Positions 1 to 7,117 are shown, counted from the first letter of the stretch. The stretch is DNA of 11,826 nt from Streptomyces katrae (GCF_000966975.1 NZ_JZWV01000694.1:2530-14355); one strand, 5' to 3'. Numbers and translations: made by a program. The notes: generated by a model not told the origin, from the sequence alone.

Positions 1-130
1 GGGCGGGGCGGGGAGAGGCTCCGCGCAGCGGGACCCCACGGGACCACGGCCTCGCGGACCGCTCGAACGGTGGCCCTCGGTGGGCCGTACCGCTGACACC
101 ATCAGGAAGGCACACCCCATCGACCCCACC

Positions 131-136
131 AGAGGA
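131..136 (+). promoter_or_regulatory. ribosome binding site of RidA-family gene
   Basis: AGAGGA lies 8 nt before the GTG at 145 and supports that start. I found no convincing promoter in the 144 bases upstream of the gene. That stretch is GC-rich with short G-runs at its left edge. Confidence 0.6.
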
Positions 137-144
137 CGGACCCC

Positions 145-552
145 GTGAGCGAGAAGACCGCCGTCACCCCCGACTCCCACCCCGCCGCCCCCGCGAAGTT
201 CTCGCACGGCGTGCGCAAGGGCAACATCCTCCAGGTCGCCGGCCAGGTCGGCCAGCTGCCCGCCGTCGCCGGGCAGGCGCCCGCCATCGCCGGGCCGACC
301 CTGCGTGAGCAGACCCTCCAGACGCTGGAGAACGTCCGCTCCGTGCTGGAGGCCGGCGGCGCGAGCTGGGACGACGCCATGATGATCCGCGTCTACCTCA
401 CCGACACCGCGCACTTCGCCGAGATGAACGAGATCTACAACGCGTACTTCGACGAGCAGGCCGTCAAGGTCCCCGCCGCCCGCACCACGGTGTACGTCGG
501 CCTCCCCGCCGGCCTGCTGATCGAGATCGACGCCCTCGCGGTCCTCGGCTGA
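145..552 (+). CDS. RidA (YjgF/YER057c/UK114) family protein
   Basis: 135-aa cytosolic protein of the usual RidA length. Characterised RidA proteins are trimers that hydrolyse reactive enamine/imine intermediates released by PLP enzymes; other branches have different or unknown substrates. The C-terminal signature is clear: AARTTVYVGLPAG followed by LLIEIDALAV (about residues 111-132). It contains the conserved arginine (R113), which binds the substrate carboxylate in RidA, and a glutamate (E127) at the place of the catalytic-site acid. The position of the E. coli RidA cysteine, two residues after that arginine, is Thr115, so this may belong to a non-canonical Rid subgroup. The GTG start is preceded by a good ribosome site. 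The gene stands alone and converges on the peptidase gene downstream, so context gives no clue to substrate. Family assignment is firm; the precise reaction is inference. Confidence 0.9.
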   Translation: MSEKTAVTPDSHPAAPAKFSHGVRKGNILQVAGQVGQLPAVAGQAPAIAGPTLREQTLQTLENVRSVLEAGGASWDDAMMIRVYLTDTAHFAEMNEIYNAYFDEQAVKVPAARTTVYVGLPAGLLIEIDALAVLG

Positions 553-567
553 CCGGAGCACGAGGGA

Positions 568-596
568 GGGGCGCCCCCCTGGCGGTGGGGCGCCCC
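568..596. terminator. bidirectional hairpin terminator between convergent genes
   Basis: The ten-base arms GGGGCGCCCC (568-577 and 587-596) pair perfectly around a 9-nt loop. The hairpin sits 15 bp after the RidA-family stop and about 30 bp beyond the stop of the convergent peptidase gene. There is no U-tract on either strand, which is common for streptomycete terminators. The arm is itself a palindrome, so the two arms are also a direct repeat. A second short GC palindrome follows at 609-624. Confidence 0.6.
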
Positions 597-625
597 GGGT
601 CACCCGGCCGCGGCCGTGGCCGCGC

Positions 626-1963
626 CTACGCGCAGTACTGGGCTTCCTTGCCGATCGACCGGTACATGCAGTCCGCGTTCTCCAGCAGCTGCAGCACCGC
701 GTCCTTGTTCCGTGCCGTCTCACGGTCGATGACCTCGTCGGGCGGGTAGAAGCCGCCGCCGCCACCCGTGTCGCTCGGGTACATCTCGAACGTGTAGGCG
801 AAGATCTTCTGGTCGCCCCACAGCCAGTCGTCGATCGTGCCGTCGGTGATGTACAGGTCGCTGGACTGCTCCGGCGTGTAGCCGTTGCTGGCGGCCATGC
901 TCGTGCCGATCTTCTTGTACACGGCGAGGTCGTCCGCCGTCAGGCCCGGCGCGGTGTCGTTGTACGTCCACCCGAAGGGCCACAGCACCAGCTCGCTGTA
1001 CGTGTGGAAGTCGATGGCGGCCTTGATCTGCTGCTTGCCGCCGACGATCCGGCTGCGCACGAAGTCCGAGACCACCTTCACCTCGGGCGCCGACGCGGCC
1101 GACGGCCCGCGGTAGGTCTCGGAGCTCTTGCTGCTGCTGGAGCCGCCGCAGCAGCCCCACTTGTAGTCCCAGTTGCGGTTGAGGTCGGTGCCCACGGCCG
1201 TGGAGCCGGAGTTGGGCTGGCGGTTCTTGCGCCAGGAGCGGTAGGAGCCGGTCGCGATGTCGTACTCGCCGCCGTCCGGGTTGAGGTCCGGGACGATCCA
1301 GATCTCACGGTTGTTGACCATGTTGGTGATCCGGGAGTCGCTGCCGTACTTGGAGCCGAACTCCTGGAGCAGGTACAGGGCCATTTCCACGGTCAGGTGC
1401 TCACGGGCGTGCTGGTGGGCGGTGAAGAGCACCTCGGGCTCGTTCTCGTCCGTGCCGACGTTGTCGCTGATCTTGATCGCGACGATGTCCCGGCCCTGGT
1501 ACGACTTCCCGATGACCCGCTTGCTCATGATGCCGGGGTACTGGGCGATCCGCTGGTCGATCTCGGCGCTCGCCTCGGCGTAGTTGTGGTACTTGGAGTC
1601 CGCCGAGGGGAAGTCCATCGGGCGGTTCGCGACCCCCCGCTCGGAGCGGTCGGGCGGGCCGGCCAGGGCGGTCAGCTTGTAGCCGCGGGCGCGCAGGGCC
1701 TTGGCCTGGGCCGGGGTGGCGCTGACCACGACCGAGCGGGCGTCGACCTCGTCGATGGAGACACCGCTGCTCAGCAGGGAGGTGCGTTCGACGGCCGTGG
1801 ACGGGCCCTGGATCTCGTACTGGACGACCGACTCGTCCTGGGTGGCCGTCGAGGGGGTGGGCGGCGGGGCTGCCGTCGCGCTCATGCCGTAGGCGGGTGC
1901 GCCGAGCGCGAGCGCCAGCAGGGCGGCCGTGACGGCGGCCCTCCGGCGGGTGTGGAGCCGCAT
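626..1963 (-). CDS. secreted zinc carboxypeptidase, peptidase family M14
   Basis: 445-aa secreted metallocarboxypeptidase that removes C-terminal residues from peptides outside the cell. Residues 1-31 form a signal peptide (MRLHTRRR, then an Ala/Leu core). About 45-110 look like a propeptide, and the catalytic domain spans about 120-435. Family M14 residues are visible: zinc ligands H185 and E188 in HARE and H320 in DFHTYSE; substrate-binding N262-R263 in DLNRNW; general base E393 in [10 protein letters not shown] Cys-Cys/poly-Ser loop (271-282) and cysteines C432 and C444 suggest disulfides, fitting export. The ATG at 1963 is preferred over an in-frame upstream start at 2089 because it has AGGAGA 4 nt upstream and begins directly with the signal peptide; the extra 42 residues would bury it. 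It follows the chitinase on the same strand after a 137-bp gap with its own candidate promoter. Substrate preference cannot be told. Confidence 0.93.
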   Translation of the reverse strand: MRLHTRRRAAVTAALLALALGAPAYGMSATAAPPPTPSTATQDESVVQYEIQGPSTAVERTSLLSSGVSIDEVDARSVVVSATPAQAKALRARGYKLTALAGPPDRSERGVANRPMDFPSADSKYHNYAEASAEIDQRIAQYPGIMSKRVIGKSYQGRDIVAIKISDNVGTDENEPEVLFTAHQHAREHLTVEMALYLLQEFGSKYGSDSRITNMVNNREIWIVPDLNPDGGEYDIATGSYRSWRKNRQPNSGSTAVGTDLNRNWDYKWGCCGGSSSSKSSETYRGPSAASAPEVKVVSDFVRSRIVGGKQQIKAAIDFHTYSELVLWPFGWTYNDTAPGLTADDLAVYKKIGTSMAASNGYTPEQSSDLYITDGTIDDWLWGDQKIFAYTFEMYPSDTGGGGGFYPPDEVIDRETARNKDAVLQLLENADCMYRSIGKEAQYCA

Positions 1964-1967
1964 GCGT

Positions 1968-1973
1968 TCTCCT
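1968..1973 (-). promoter_or_regulatory. ribosome binding site of M14 peptidase
   Basis: On the minus strand AGGAGA stands 4 nt before the ATG at 1963. This fixes the start directly at the signal peptide, rather than at the in-frame upstream codon at 2089. Confidence 0.75.
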
Positions 1974-1980
1974 GGGTGGA

Positions 1981-2091
1981 GTGTGGGGGTAGCCGTGCGG
2001 ACGCGCACAGCGTGCTCTTGTGGCATGTCCCGGTCAATAGCCCCAGGCGTACCCGGCACCACGCACCGGACCGAATCAGCCACCCCCACAC
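1981..2091. repeat. imperfect 13-bp inverted repeat flanking the peptidase promoter
   Basis: GTGTGGGGGTAGC at 1981-1993 and GCCACCCCCACAC at 2079-2091 are inverted copies matching at 12 of 13 positions, separated by 85 bp. They bracket the candidate promoter in the gap between the chitinase stop and the peptidase start. They could be paired operator half-sites, or a chance product of G-rich sequence. Confidence 0.4.
2009..2037 (-). promoter_or_regulatory. candidate promoter of M14 peptidase
   Basis: On the minus strand TTGACC (2037-2032) is followed after 17 nt by CACGCT (2014-2009), a fair -35 and a weak -10 box. Transcription from here would give a leader of about 40 nt. The segment lies inside a pair of inverted-repeat arms (1981-1993 and 2079-2091). 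This is inferred from motif similarity only. Confidence 0.35.
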
Positions 2092-2100
2092 ACCTACCGC

Positions 2101-3798
2101 CTACGGCAGCCCGTGGACCTTCGGACCCACCGCGTTCGACCAGGTACTACCCGCCTTGGCGTCCCAGTTCGTCGACCAGGTCATGGCCCCGCGCAGCCCC
2201 GGGTAGGTCTTCGAGGGCTTGAAGGATCCGCAGTTCGTACCCCGGGCCAGGCAGTCCAGGGCGTTGTTCACGACCGTCGGCGAGACGTACCCGCTGCCGG
2301 CGCCGCTGGGGGAGGCCGGGACGCCGATGCCCACCTGCGAGGGGTCGAGCCCGCCCTCCAGCTGGATGCAGGCCAGCGCCGTCAGGAAGTCCACCGAGCC
2401 CTGCGAGTAGACCTTGCCGTCGCATCCGTTCATGGCGCCGCTGTTGTAGTACTGCATGTTCACGACGGTGAGGATGTCCTTCACGGCCAGCGCGGTCTTG
2501 AAGTACCCGCCCTGCGTGGACTGCATGTCGATGGTCTGCGGGGCCATCGTCAGCACCAGCGAGGGGCCGGCCTTCGCCGCCAGGGCGCGCAGCGCCTGGG
2601 TCATGTAGGTCGGGTCGAGGCCGTTCTCCAGGTCGATGTCGATCCCGCTGAAGCCGTACTCCTGCATCAGTGCCCAGGCCGAGTTCGCCAGGTTCGTCGC
2701 GGAGGCGGAGTCATTGACCGAGATCGTGCCCTTCTCGCCGCCGATGGAGAGGGTGACGGACTTGCCGGCCGCCTTCTTCGCCGCGATGTCCGCCTTGAAC
2801 TGGGCGACGGTGTAGCCGCCGAGGCCGGCCGAGTCGAGGTTGAAGGTGATCGCGCCGGGCGTGGTCGTGGCGTCGGCGAAGGAGACGGCGATGATGTCGT
2901 ACTGGGCGGAGACCTCGGAGAGCTTCTGGACGGTCGCCCCGTTGTTGAAGTTCTGCCAGTAGCCCGTCAGCGCGTGCTTGGGCACGGACGGGTTGGGGTT
3001 CGGGTTGCCCCCGCCGCCGGTGGTGGTGCCGGTGACGGGCGGGGACTTGGGGCCCTCCCCGGCCGCGTTGTACGCGCTCACCTGGAAGGAGTACGAGGTG
3101 GCCGCGGCGAGCCCGGTGATCTGGGCCGGGGCTGAGGTCACCGTCTGGACGCGGACGCCGTCCTGATAGACGTAGTAGCCGCTCGCCCCGCTGACCGCGT
3201 TCCACGAAAGGGTGAGCCCGTGGTCGCTCTGGCCGGAAACCGTGGCCGCGGCGGGGGCGCCCGGGAGGCTCGGGCCGGGGTCGGTGCCGCCGCCCCCGTC
3301 GGGGCCGAAGACGCTGAACTCGTCCACGAGGTAGGCCGGCTGGCCGTACCAGCCGTGTGTCCAGACGGTGACCTGGGTGGTGCTCGGGCCGGTGGTGAAG
3401 GTGGTCGACAGCTTCTGCCAGCCGCCGCCCGAGCCGGGGGTCCAGGTGGAGACGTCCTGGGTGCCGGTGCCGGTCGCGCCGAGGTAGACGTACGAGCCCT
3501 GCACCTGGCTGCTGAGGGTGTACGTGGAATTCGGCTTGACCGTGACGGTCTGGCTGCACTGGGCGTTGTCCTGGCCCGCCGGGGTGGCGCGCAGCGCGCC
3601 CGAGCCGGCGTAGACGGGCGAGGGGACGACGGCACCCGAGCCGCCGGAACAGGTCCAGCCGGTGAGGCCCGACTCGAAGCCTCCGTTCCGGGCGACGTTG
3701 ACGTCGGCGGCCTGGGCGGTGCCCGCCGCCAGGGCGGTGAGCCCGCCGGCGGCGAGGGTGACGGCGACGGGCAGGGCGAGGGAGCGTATGCGGTTCAC
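2101..3798 (-). CDS. secreted GH18 chitinase with CBM and fibronectin type III domain
   Basis: 565-aa exported enzyme that cleaves beta-1,4 bonds in chitin. Order: signal peptide (1-30, ending AQA), a carbohydrate-binding module of the CBM_4_9-like beta-sandwich type (about 32-166), a Gly/Pro linker, a fibronectin type III domain (about 180-258), a Gly/Asn-Pro linker, then the GH18 barrel (about 275-563). The barrel shows SIGGE (351-355), the catalytic motif GIDIDLE with D387, D389 and the proton donor E391, MQYYNS (448-453), and W541 in MTWSTNW. The first Asp of the family motif DxxDxDxE is Ser384. The start is GTG at 3798 with GGAG 5 nt upstream. Its promoter carries a DasR-type operator, so repression by DasR and induction by N-acetylglucosamine-derived signals is likely. 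Family is certain; endo versus exo action is not determined. Confidence 0.96.
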   Translation of the reverse strand: MNRIRSLALPVAVTLAAGGLTALAAGTAQAADVNVARNGGFESGLTGWTCSGGSGAVVPSPVYAGSGALRATPAGQDNAQCSQTVTVKPNSTYTLSSQVQGSYVYLGATGTGTQDVSTWTPGSGGGWQKLSTTFTTGPSTTQVTVWTHGWYGQPAYLVDEFSVFGPDGGGGTDPGPSLPGAPAAATVSGQSDHGLTLSWNAVSGASGYYVYQDGVRVQTVTSAPAQITGLAAATSYSFQVSAYNAAGEGPKSPPVTGTTTGGGGNPNPNPSVPKHALTGYWQNFNNGATVQKLSEVSAQYDIIAVSFADATTTPGAITFNLDSAGLGGYTVAQFKADIAAKKAAGKSVTLSIGGEKGTISVNDSASATNLANSAWALMQEYGFSGIDIDLENGLDPTYMTQALRALAAKAGPSLVLTMAPQTIDMQSTQGGYFKTALAVKDILTVVNMQYYNSGAMNGCDGKVYSQGSVDFLTALACIQLEGGLDPSQVGIGVPASPSGAGSGYVSPTVVNNALDCLARGTNCGSFKPSKTYPGLRGAMTWSTNWDAKAGSTWSNAVGPKVHGLP

Positions 3799-3803
3799 GT
3801 GGG

Positions 3804-3807
3804 CTCC
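3804..3807 (-). promoter_or_regulatory. ribosome binding site of chitinase
   Basis: On the minus strand GGAG lies 5 nt before the GTG start at 3798-3796. The encoded product then begins MNRIRS and runs straight into the signal-peptide core. Confidence 0.6.
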
Positions 3808-3905
3808 GTGGGGGGAGTGAAGGGGTGGAGCGGAAAGGAGTTCGAAAAGGGGCCTGAGGGAGGGGGAGTGGGGTTCCCCGCGGCCGAGGGCCGGCGCTCG
3901 CAGCC

Positions 3906-3934
3906 AAGTTGGTCCAGACCAATCCCGGTGTCAA
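3906..3934 (-). promoter_or_regulatory. chitinase promoter
   Basis: Minus strand: a perfect TTGACA (3934-3929), a 17-nt spacer, then CAACTT (3911-3906) as the -10 box. The expected start point near 3898 gives a leader of about 100 nt. The DasR-like palindrome occupies the spacer and touches the -10 box, so bound repressor should block RNA polymerase. Confidence 0.7.
3908..3923. promoter_or_regulatory. DasR-responsive element (dre)
   Basis: The core TGGTCCAGACCA (3910-3921) differs at one base from the known dre core TGGTCTAGACCA, and the palindrome extends by one more base on each side (TT...AA). DasR is the GntR-family repressor of amino-sugar and chitin genes in Streptomyces; it leaves its site when amino-sugar phosphates accumulate. 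Placement between the -35 and -10 boxes of a chitinase is the classic arrangement. I see no second copy nearby. Confidence 0.87.
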
Positions 3935-4037
3935 GAGTGTTTGCGAAGTGGCTTGAAACGAACGGGCTTCGGATCCCTGTTGTCCGGGTTTTTCGCTACC
4001 TGTGACATGTGCTTAAGGCATGGGAATCTCCAAGGCC

Positions 4038-4067
4038 CTGACCAGCCAGGGGTGACGCGGATATGGT
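4038..4067 (+). promoter_or_regulatory. candidate promoter of the Tad operon
   Basis: CTGACC (4038-4043), an 18-nt spacer and TATGGT (4062-4067) resemble a vegetative-type promoter and would give a leader of about 120 nt. A small hairpin (CCCTG/CAGGG, 4036-4051) overlaps the -35 box. A weaker alternative is TTGTCC with TGACAT (3980-4008). Neither is certain. Confidence 0.3.
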
Positions 4068-4142
4068 GCTGGGGCAAGGGGGAAGGCGCGTCGGGTGTTT
4101 GCGGTCGCGCAGTGCCGTGCGCGCGCCCGAGGGTGCGTGCGC

Positions 4143-4176
4143 GTACGTGACGGCCCGGGGAACGGCCGTCGCGTAC
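4143..4176 (+). promoter_or_regulatory. leader hairpin / palindromic site before the Tad operon
   Basis: Arms 4143-4155 (GTACGTGACGGCC) and 4164-4176 (GGCCGTCGCGTAC) pair at 12 of 13 positions as DNA. The odd pair, T4148 with G4171, becomes a G-U wobble in RNA, so the transcript can form an unbroken 13-bp stem with the 8-nt loop CGGGGAAC. It ends 21 nt before the GTG start and leaves the ribosome site free. It could be a DNA-binding protein's operator or an RNA element; the sequence cannot decide. Confidence 0.6.
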
Positions 4177-4185
4177 AGGGTGAAC

Positions 4186-4192
4186 GGGGGGA
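4186..4192 (+). promoter_or_regulatory. ribosome binding site of zinc-ribbon gene
   Basis: GGGGGGA lies 5 nt before the GTG at 4198. It favours this start over an in-frame ATG at 4063, whose 45 extra codons include TTG, AGG, AGT, TGT, ATT and GGA, unlike the rest of the gene. Confidence 0.6.
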
Positions 4193-4197
4193 TTCGC

Positions 4198-5088
4198 GTG
4201 CCGACCGCCATCGCTGTCACCAGTGCCGATCTGGTGCTGCCCGCCCCCGACCGGCACACCCCGGGCGCCGCCGTCCTGCGCCCGCCGGGCGAGGCCGGCC
4301 TGGAGGCCGCGCTCGCCGAGACCACCGCCCTGCTGGAGCGGCACGGCCACCTCGTGGCCCTCGTACCGCCCTGGCTGCCCCCGGCGACCGTCCGCCGGCT
4401 GCACACGGTGCGGGCCATCCTGGAAACCGACCGGATCGCGCTCCTCGACATCGACCTCCCGCCCCTGGGCACGGCCGTGCTGGCCCGCCAGCTGCGCCAG
4501 CTCACCGTCAGCGACTTCAGCCCCGGAGTGCTCGCCTCCGCCGCCCGCCTGCTGTCCCACTACATCTACGCGGGCGCCCTGCTCGGCAGCGTCGCCAAAC
4601 TCGACCGGATCCCCGTCGGGCTCAAGGCCCACGCCCGCTCCTGGTCGCCGAGCGCCCAGTTCGCCGTACTCGCCCACCCGCAGCCGCACCTGGCCCGCCT
4701 CGGCGCCGCCGCGGCCCCCGCCCACGGCGGCGTCCTGCCCCCCGGCCCCGCCTTCGCCACGCACCTCACCTTCGCGCGCGGACAGCTGTCCTCCGACTGG
4801 GTCACGGCCGAACTGGCCCCCGCCTGGAAGGTGCAGGGGGTCATGGAGAACCCCCTCCCGGCCGACTCCGCGCGCTGGTGGGCCACCCCCAAGCTGGTCG
4901 AGTTCGCCGCCGCCATCCCGGACGTCTCCGTCCTCTACCAGCTCGTCGCCTCGGTCCGCCGCGAGCAGTGCCGCTGGTGCGGCTTCGAGCTCATCGGCGA
5001 CCGCTGCGGCTTCTGCGCCGCCCCGCTCGCCGCCCCGCCCCCCGAGGACGGCGCCGCCCCCAGGGCCCGCGCCGCAACCGGCTCCTGA
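4198..5088 (+). CDS. unrecognised zinc-ribbon protein, first gene of Tad operon
   Basis: 296-aa protein that I do not recognise as a named family. No signal peptide or clear membrane segment is visible, so it is probably cytosolic. The main body (1-250) is Ala/Leu-rich with mixed helix/strand character. Near the C-terminus C258, C261, C270 and C273 form CxxC-x8-CxxC (CRWCGFELIGDRCGFC), a compact zinc-ribbon pattern, followed by a Pro/Ala tail. The GTG start is chosen from its ribosome site and from the change in codon use; an ATG at 4063 is a less likely alternative. It heads the pilus operon, 39 bp before the CpaB-like gene, and follows a strong leader hairpin. A role as regulator or assembly factor of the Tad machine is suggested only by position. 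The region 105-245 has no motif I can name. Confidence 0.85.
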   Translation: MPTAIAVTSADLVLPAPDRHTPGAAVLRPPGEAGLEAALAETTALLERHGHLVALVPPWLPPATVRRLHTVRAILETDRIALLDIDLPPLGTAVLARQLRQLTVSDFSPGVLASAARLLSHYIYAGALLGSVAKLDRIPVGLKAHARSWSPSAQFAVLAHPQPHLARLGAAAAPAHGGVLPPGPAFATHLTFARGQLSSDWVTAELAPAWKVQGVMENPLPADSARWWATPKLVEFAAAIPDVSVLYQLVASVRREQCRWCGFELIGDRCGFCAAPLAAPPPEDGAAPRARAATGS

Positions 5089-5127
5089 CCGCCCGAACGA
5101 ACGAAGAACCGCGAGGTACGACGGCTC

Positions 5128-5829
5128 ATGAACTCACGCCAGCGCCGCGGCGTCATCCTGCTGCTCCTGTCGGCCGTGTGTGCCCTCGCGGCCTTCGCCG
5201 GGGTGCTCGTGGTGATCGGCGACGTCAACTCCAAGGTCGGCGCCGAGGTCGTCGCGTACCGCGTCAAGGGTGACATCGCGCCCTATAGCGCCCTCAGCGC
5301 CGGCCAGTTCGAGGCGGTCAAGGTCCCCAAGCGGTGGCTGTCGGACACCGCCGTCAGCGACCTCGGGACCCTCCGGGGCAAGATCGCGCTCACCACCCTG
5401 AAGAAGGGCTCCCTGCTCCAGAGCGACATGTTCGTGGACAAGCCGCAGCTCCAGCCCGGAGAGCAGGAGATCGCCATCATGATCGACGCGGCCACCGGAG
5501 TGGCCGGCAAGATCACCTCCGGCGCCAAGGTCAACATCATCGCCACCTTCAAGGGTGCCAAGGAGTCCGACCCCGCCCGCTCCGTGATCATCGTCGCCAA
5601 CGCCCGCGTCCTGAACGTCGGCAAGCTCACCCCCCTCGACAAGGACGGCGACAAGAAGGGCCCCGCCGAGGCCGTCCCGATCACCTTCGCCCTGAACACC
5701 AAGGACACCCAGCGCGTCGCCTACGCCGAGTCCTTCGCGGAGCACGTCCGCCTGGCCCTCGTCGCCCCCGGCACCGACTCCGCCCCCGGCGCGGCCGACC
5801 GCACGTACACCCTCGACGGGGACAAGTGA
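5128..5829 (+). CDS. cpaB: CpaB/RcpC-like SAF-domain Flp pilus assembly protein
   Basis: 233-aa protein with a short basic N-terminus, one membrane helix (about 8-30) and an extracytoplasmic remainder. A SAF-type domain follows (about 40-103): VVAYRVKGDIAPYSALSAGQ, then LRGKIALTTLKKGSLLQSDMF. This is the CpaB/FlgA/sialate-synthase type with its typical 'gtv..dLrGkva...i.kGtpL' layout. An RcpC/CpaB-like domain follows (about 110-215), with QEIAIMIDAATGVAGKITSG and VNIIATF. In Gram-negative Tad systems CpaB/RcpC helps the secretin channel in the outer membrane; a monoderm lacks that membrane, so here it probably acts at the cell-wall side of the pilus base. The Cys18 in the helix is not in a valid lipobox. 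The start has GAGG 11 nt upstream, rather distant. Its neighbours are the zinc-ribbon gene and the TadZ-like gene (7-bp gap). Confidence 0.88.
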   Translation: MNSRQRRGVILLLLSAVCALAAFAGVLVVIGDVNSKVGAEVVAYRVKGDIAPYSALSAGQFEAVKVPKRWLSDTAVSDLGTLRGKIALTTLKKGSLLQSDMFVDKPQLQPGEQEIAIMIDAATGVAGKITSGAKVNIIATFKGAKESDPARSVIIVANARVLNVGKLTPLDKDGDKKGPAEAVPITFALNTKDTQRVAYAESFAEHVRLALVAPGTDSAPGAADRTYTLDGDK

Positions 5830-5836
5830 GGCGCGG

Positions 5837-7114
5837 ATGACCACTCGAATCCTCCCCGCGGCCGGCGACGCCGACGCCGCCCGCTCCATCGTCGCCCTGC
5901 TCAGCCAGCTCCCGGACGCCGAGCCCGCCCCGCCCGTCCCCGACTCCACCGCCCTGCTCGACACCCTGGGCCGGCTCGCCGCCGTGTCCGTCGACGAGCT
6001 CCCCGAGGTCGTCCTCGTCCACGAGCGGATCGGGCCCGTCCCCGCGCTGGAGCTCGTCCGCGAAGTCGCCCTGCGCTTCCCGGCGGTGGGTGTGGTCCTG
6101 CTCTCCTCGGACGCCGGGCCCGGGGTGTTCTCCGCCGCCATGGACTCCGGCGCACGGGGCCTCGTCGGACTGCCCCTGCACTACGAGGAGCTCGCCGCCC
6201 GGGTCGGCGCGGCCGCCCAGTGGTCGGCCGGCGTACGCCGCCACCTGGGCCGGGGCGCGGAGGTCTTCTCCGGCCCGGGCGGCCGGGTGGTCACCGTCAC
6301 CGGCGCCAAGGGCGGCGTCGGCACCACCTTCACCGCCGTCCAGTTCGCCCTCGCCGCGGCCGCCTCCGGGCGCCGCACGGCCCTGGTGGACCTCGACCTC
6401 CAGGCCGGGGACGTCGGCTCCTACCTCGACGTCCAGTTCCGCCGCTCCATCGCCGACCTCGCCGGCATCCAGGACATCTCGCCCCGGGTCCTCCAGGACG
6501 CGGTCTACGAGGACCGCACCGGCGTGGCCCTGCTGCTGGCCCCGGCGGAGGGGGAGCGGGGCGAGGAGCTCGACGAACGGGCCACCCGCCAGGTCCTCAG
6601 CGCCCTGCGCGCCCGCTACGAGCTGGTCGTGGTCGACTGCGGCACCCAGGTGACGGGAGCCAACGCCACCGCCGTGGAGCAGGCGGACGTGGCGGTCCTC
6701 GTCACCACCCCGGACGTGGTCGCCGTGCGGGCCGCCAAGCGGATGGTCCGGATGTGGGAGCGGCTCCAGGTGCGCAAGGCGGAGGACACCGCGATGGTGG
6801 TCAACCGCTGGAGCAAGCACACCGAGATACAGCCCGCGCTGATCGAGAAGATCACCAGGACCCGCCCCACCCGCACCCCGGTCCCGGCCGCCTTCAAGGA
6901 GCTCCAGGGGGTGGTGGACGCGGGCCGGGTGCAGGACCTCGACAACCGCTCGACGGTCAAGCAGGCCCTGTGGGCGCTGGCCGGGGAGCTGGGCCTGCTG
7001 TCGGCCCCGCAGCAGCCGGGGGACCCGGTCCCGGCCCAGGCCTCCGCCGGCACGGCCGTCGCGGTCCGCGCGGCGGGCCCGGTCGCGCGGCTGCGGCGCG
7101 GCCGGGAGGGCTGA
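5837..7114 (+). CDS. tadZ: TadZ/CpaE-like MinD-type ATPase
   Basis: 425-aa cytosolic protein of the TadZ/CpaE type, which places the Tad machine in the cell and helps recruit the other parts. Residues 1-135 look like a degenerate response-regulator receiver: VVLVHERI occupies the strand where the phospho-acceptor Asp would sit, but His/Glu replace it, and LLSSDAG and GLVGLP match later receiver strands. About 150-390 is a ParA/MinD-like domain with the deviant Walker A AKGGVGTT (157-164, K158), switch region ALVDLDLQAGDV (D185, D187) and Walker B LVVVDCG (D267). A Pro/Ala-rich tail closes the protein. The ribosome site GAGG overlaps the stop of the preceding gene, and the next gene starts 3 bp after this stop, so translation is coupled. 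The ATPase family is clear; the TadZ role rests on the domain pair and the operon. Confidence 0.92.
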   Translation: MTTRILPAAGDADAARSIVALLSQLPDAEPAPPVPDSTALLDTLGRLAAVSVDELPEVVLVHERIGPVPALELVREVALRFPAVGVVLLSSDAGPGVFSAAMDSGARGLVGLPLHYEELAARVGAAAQWSAGVRRHLGRGAEVFSGPGGRVVTVTGAKGGVGTTFTAVQFALAAAASGRRTALVDLDLQAGDVGSYLDVQFRRSIADLAGIQDISPRVLQDAVYEDRTGVALLLAPAEGERGEELDERATRQVLSALRARYELVVVDCGTQVTGANATAVEQADVAVLVTTPDVVAVRAAKRMVRMWERLQVRKAEDTAMVVNRWSKHTEIQPALIEKITRTRPTRTPVPAAFKELQGVVDAGRVQDLDNRSTVKQALWALAGELGLLSAPQQPGDPVPAQASAGTAVAVRAAGPVARLRRGREG

Positions 7115-7117
7115 CGG

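Larger units (their letters stand above)
3799..4197. other. divergent intergenic region between chitinase and Tad operon
   Basis: About 400 bp without a credible gene. From left to right it holds the chitinase leader (3799 to about 3898), the chitinase promoter with a dre operator (3906-3934), a more A/T-rich stretch (about 3935-4020), a candidate plus-strand promoter (4038-4067), a strong inverted repeat (4143-4176) and the ribosome site of the first Tad-operon gene (4186-4192). Antisense and upstream reading frames here lack the strict G/C third-position pattern of the neighbouring genes. Confidence 0.7.

Noticed and set aside
1..144. Promoter or operator upstream of the RidA-family gene
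   Set aside because: Only short G-runs and a 4-bp hairpin are visible; no -35/-10 pair is convincing.
1964..2089. N-terminal extension of the M14 peptidase to 2089
   Set aside because: It would place 42 extra residues before a good signal peptide, and the ATG at 1963 has its own AGGAGA ribosome site.
1004..2206. Long antisense reading frames opposite the peptidase, chitinase (2711-3934, 2113-3135) and Tad genes (for example 5681-7333, 7446-8825, 10480-11748)
   Set aside because: Such frames arise from extreme third-position G/C bias. Their peptides are low-complexity Arg/Gly/Ala/Pro/Val runs without domains, and the opposite strand carries clear conserved proteins.
4063..4197. N-terminal extension of the zinc-ribbon protein from an ATG at 4063
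   Set aside because: Codon use in these 45 codons is less G/C-biased at third positions, the peptide is unlike a protein domain, the hairpin lies inside it, and the GTG at 4198 has a better spaced ribosome site.
3931..4764. Minus-strand gene opposite the zinc-ribbon protein
   Set aside because: Gly/Arg/Val-rich translation without motifs; it would also run through the divergent promoter region.
5149..5184. Lipoprotein signal in the CpaB-like protein (Cys18 in the membrane helix)
   Set aside because: The residues before the cysteine are SAV, and Val at -1 does not fit a lipobox.
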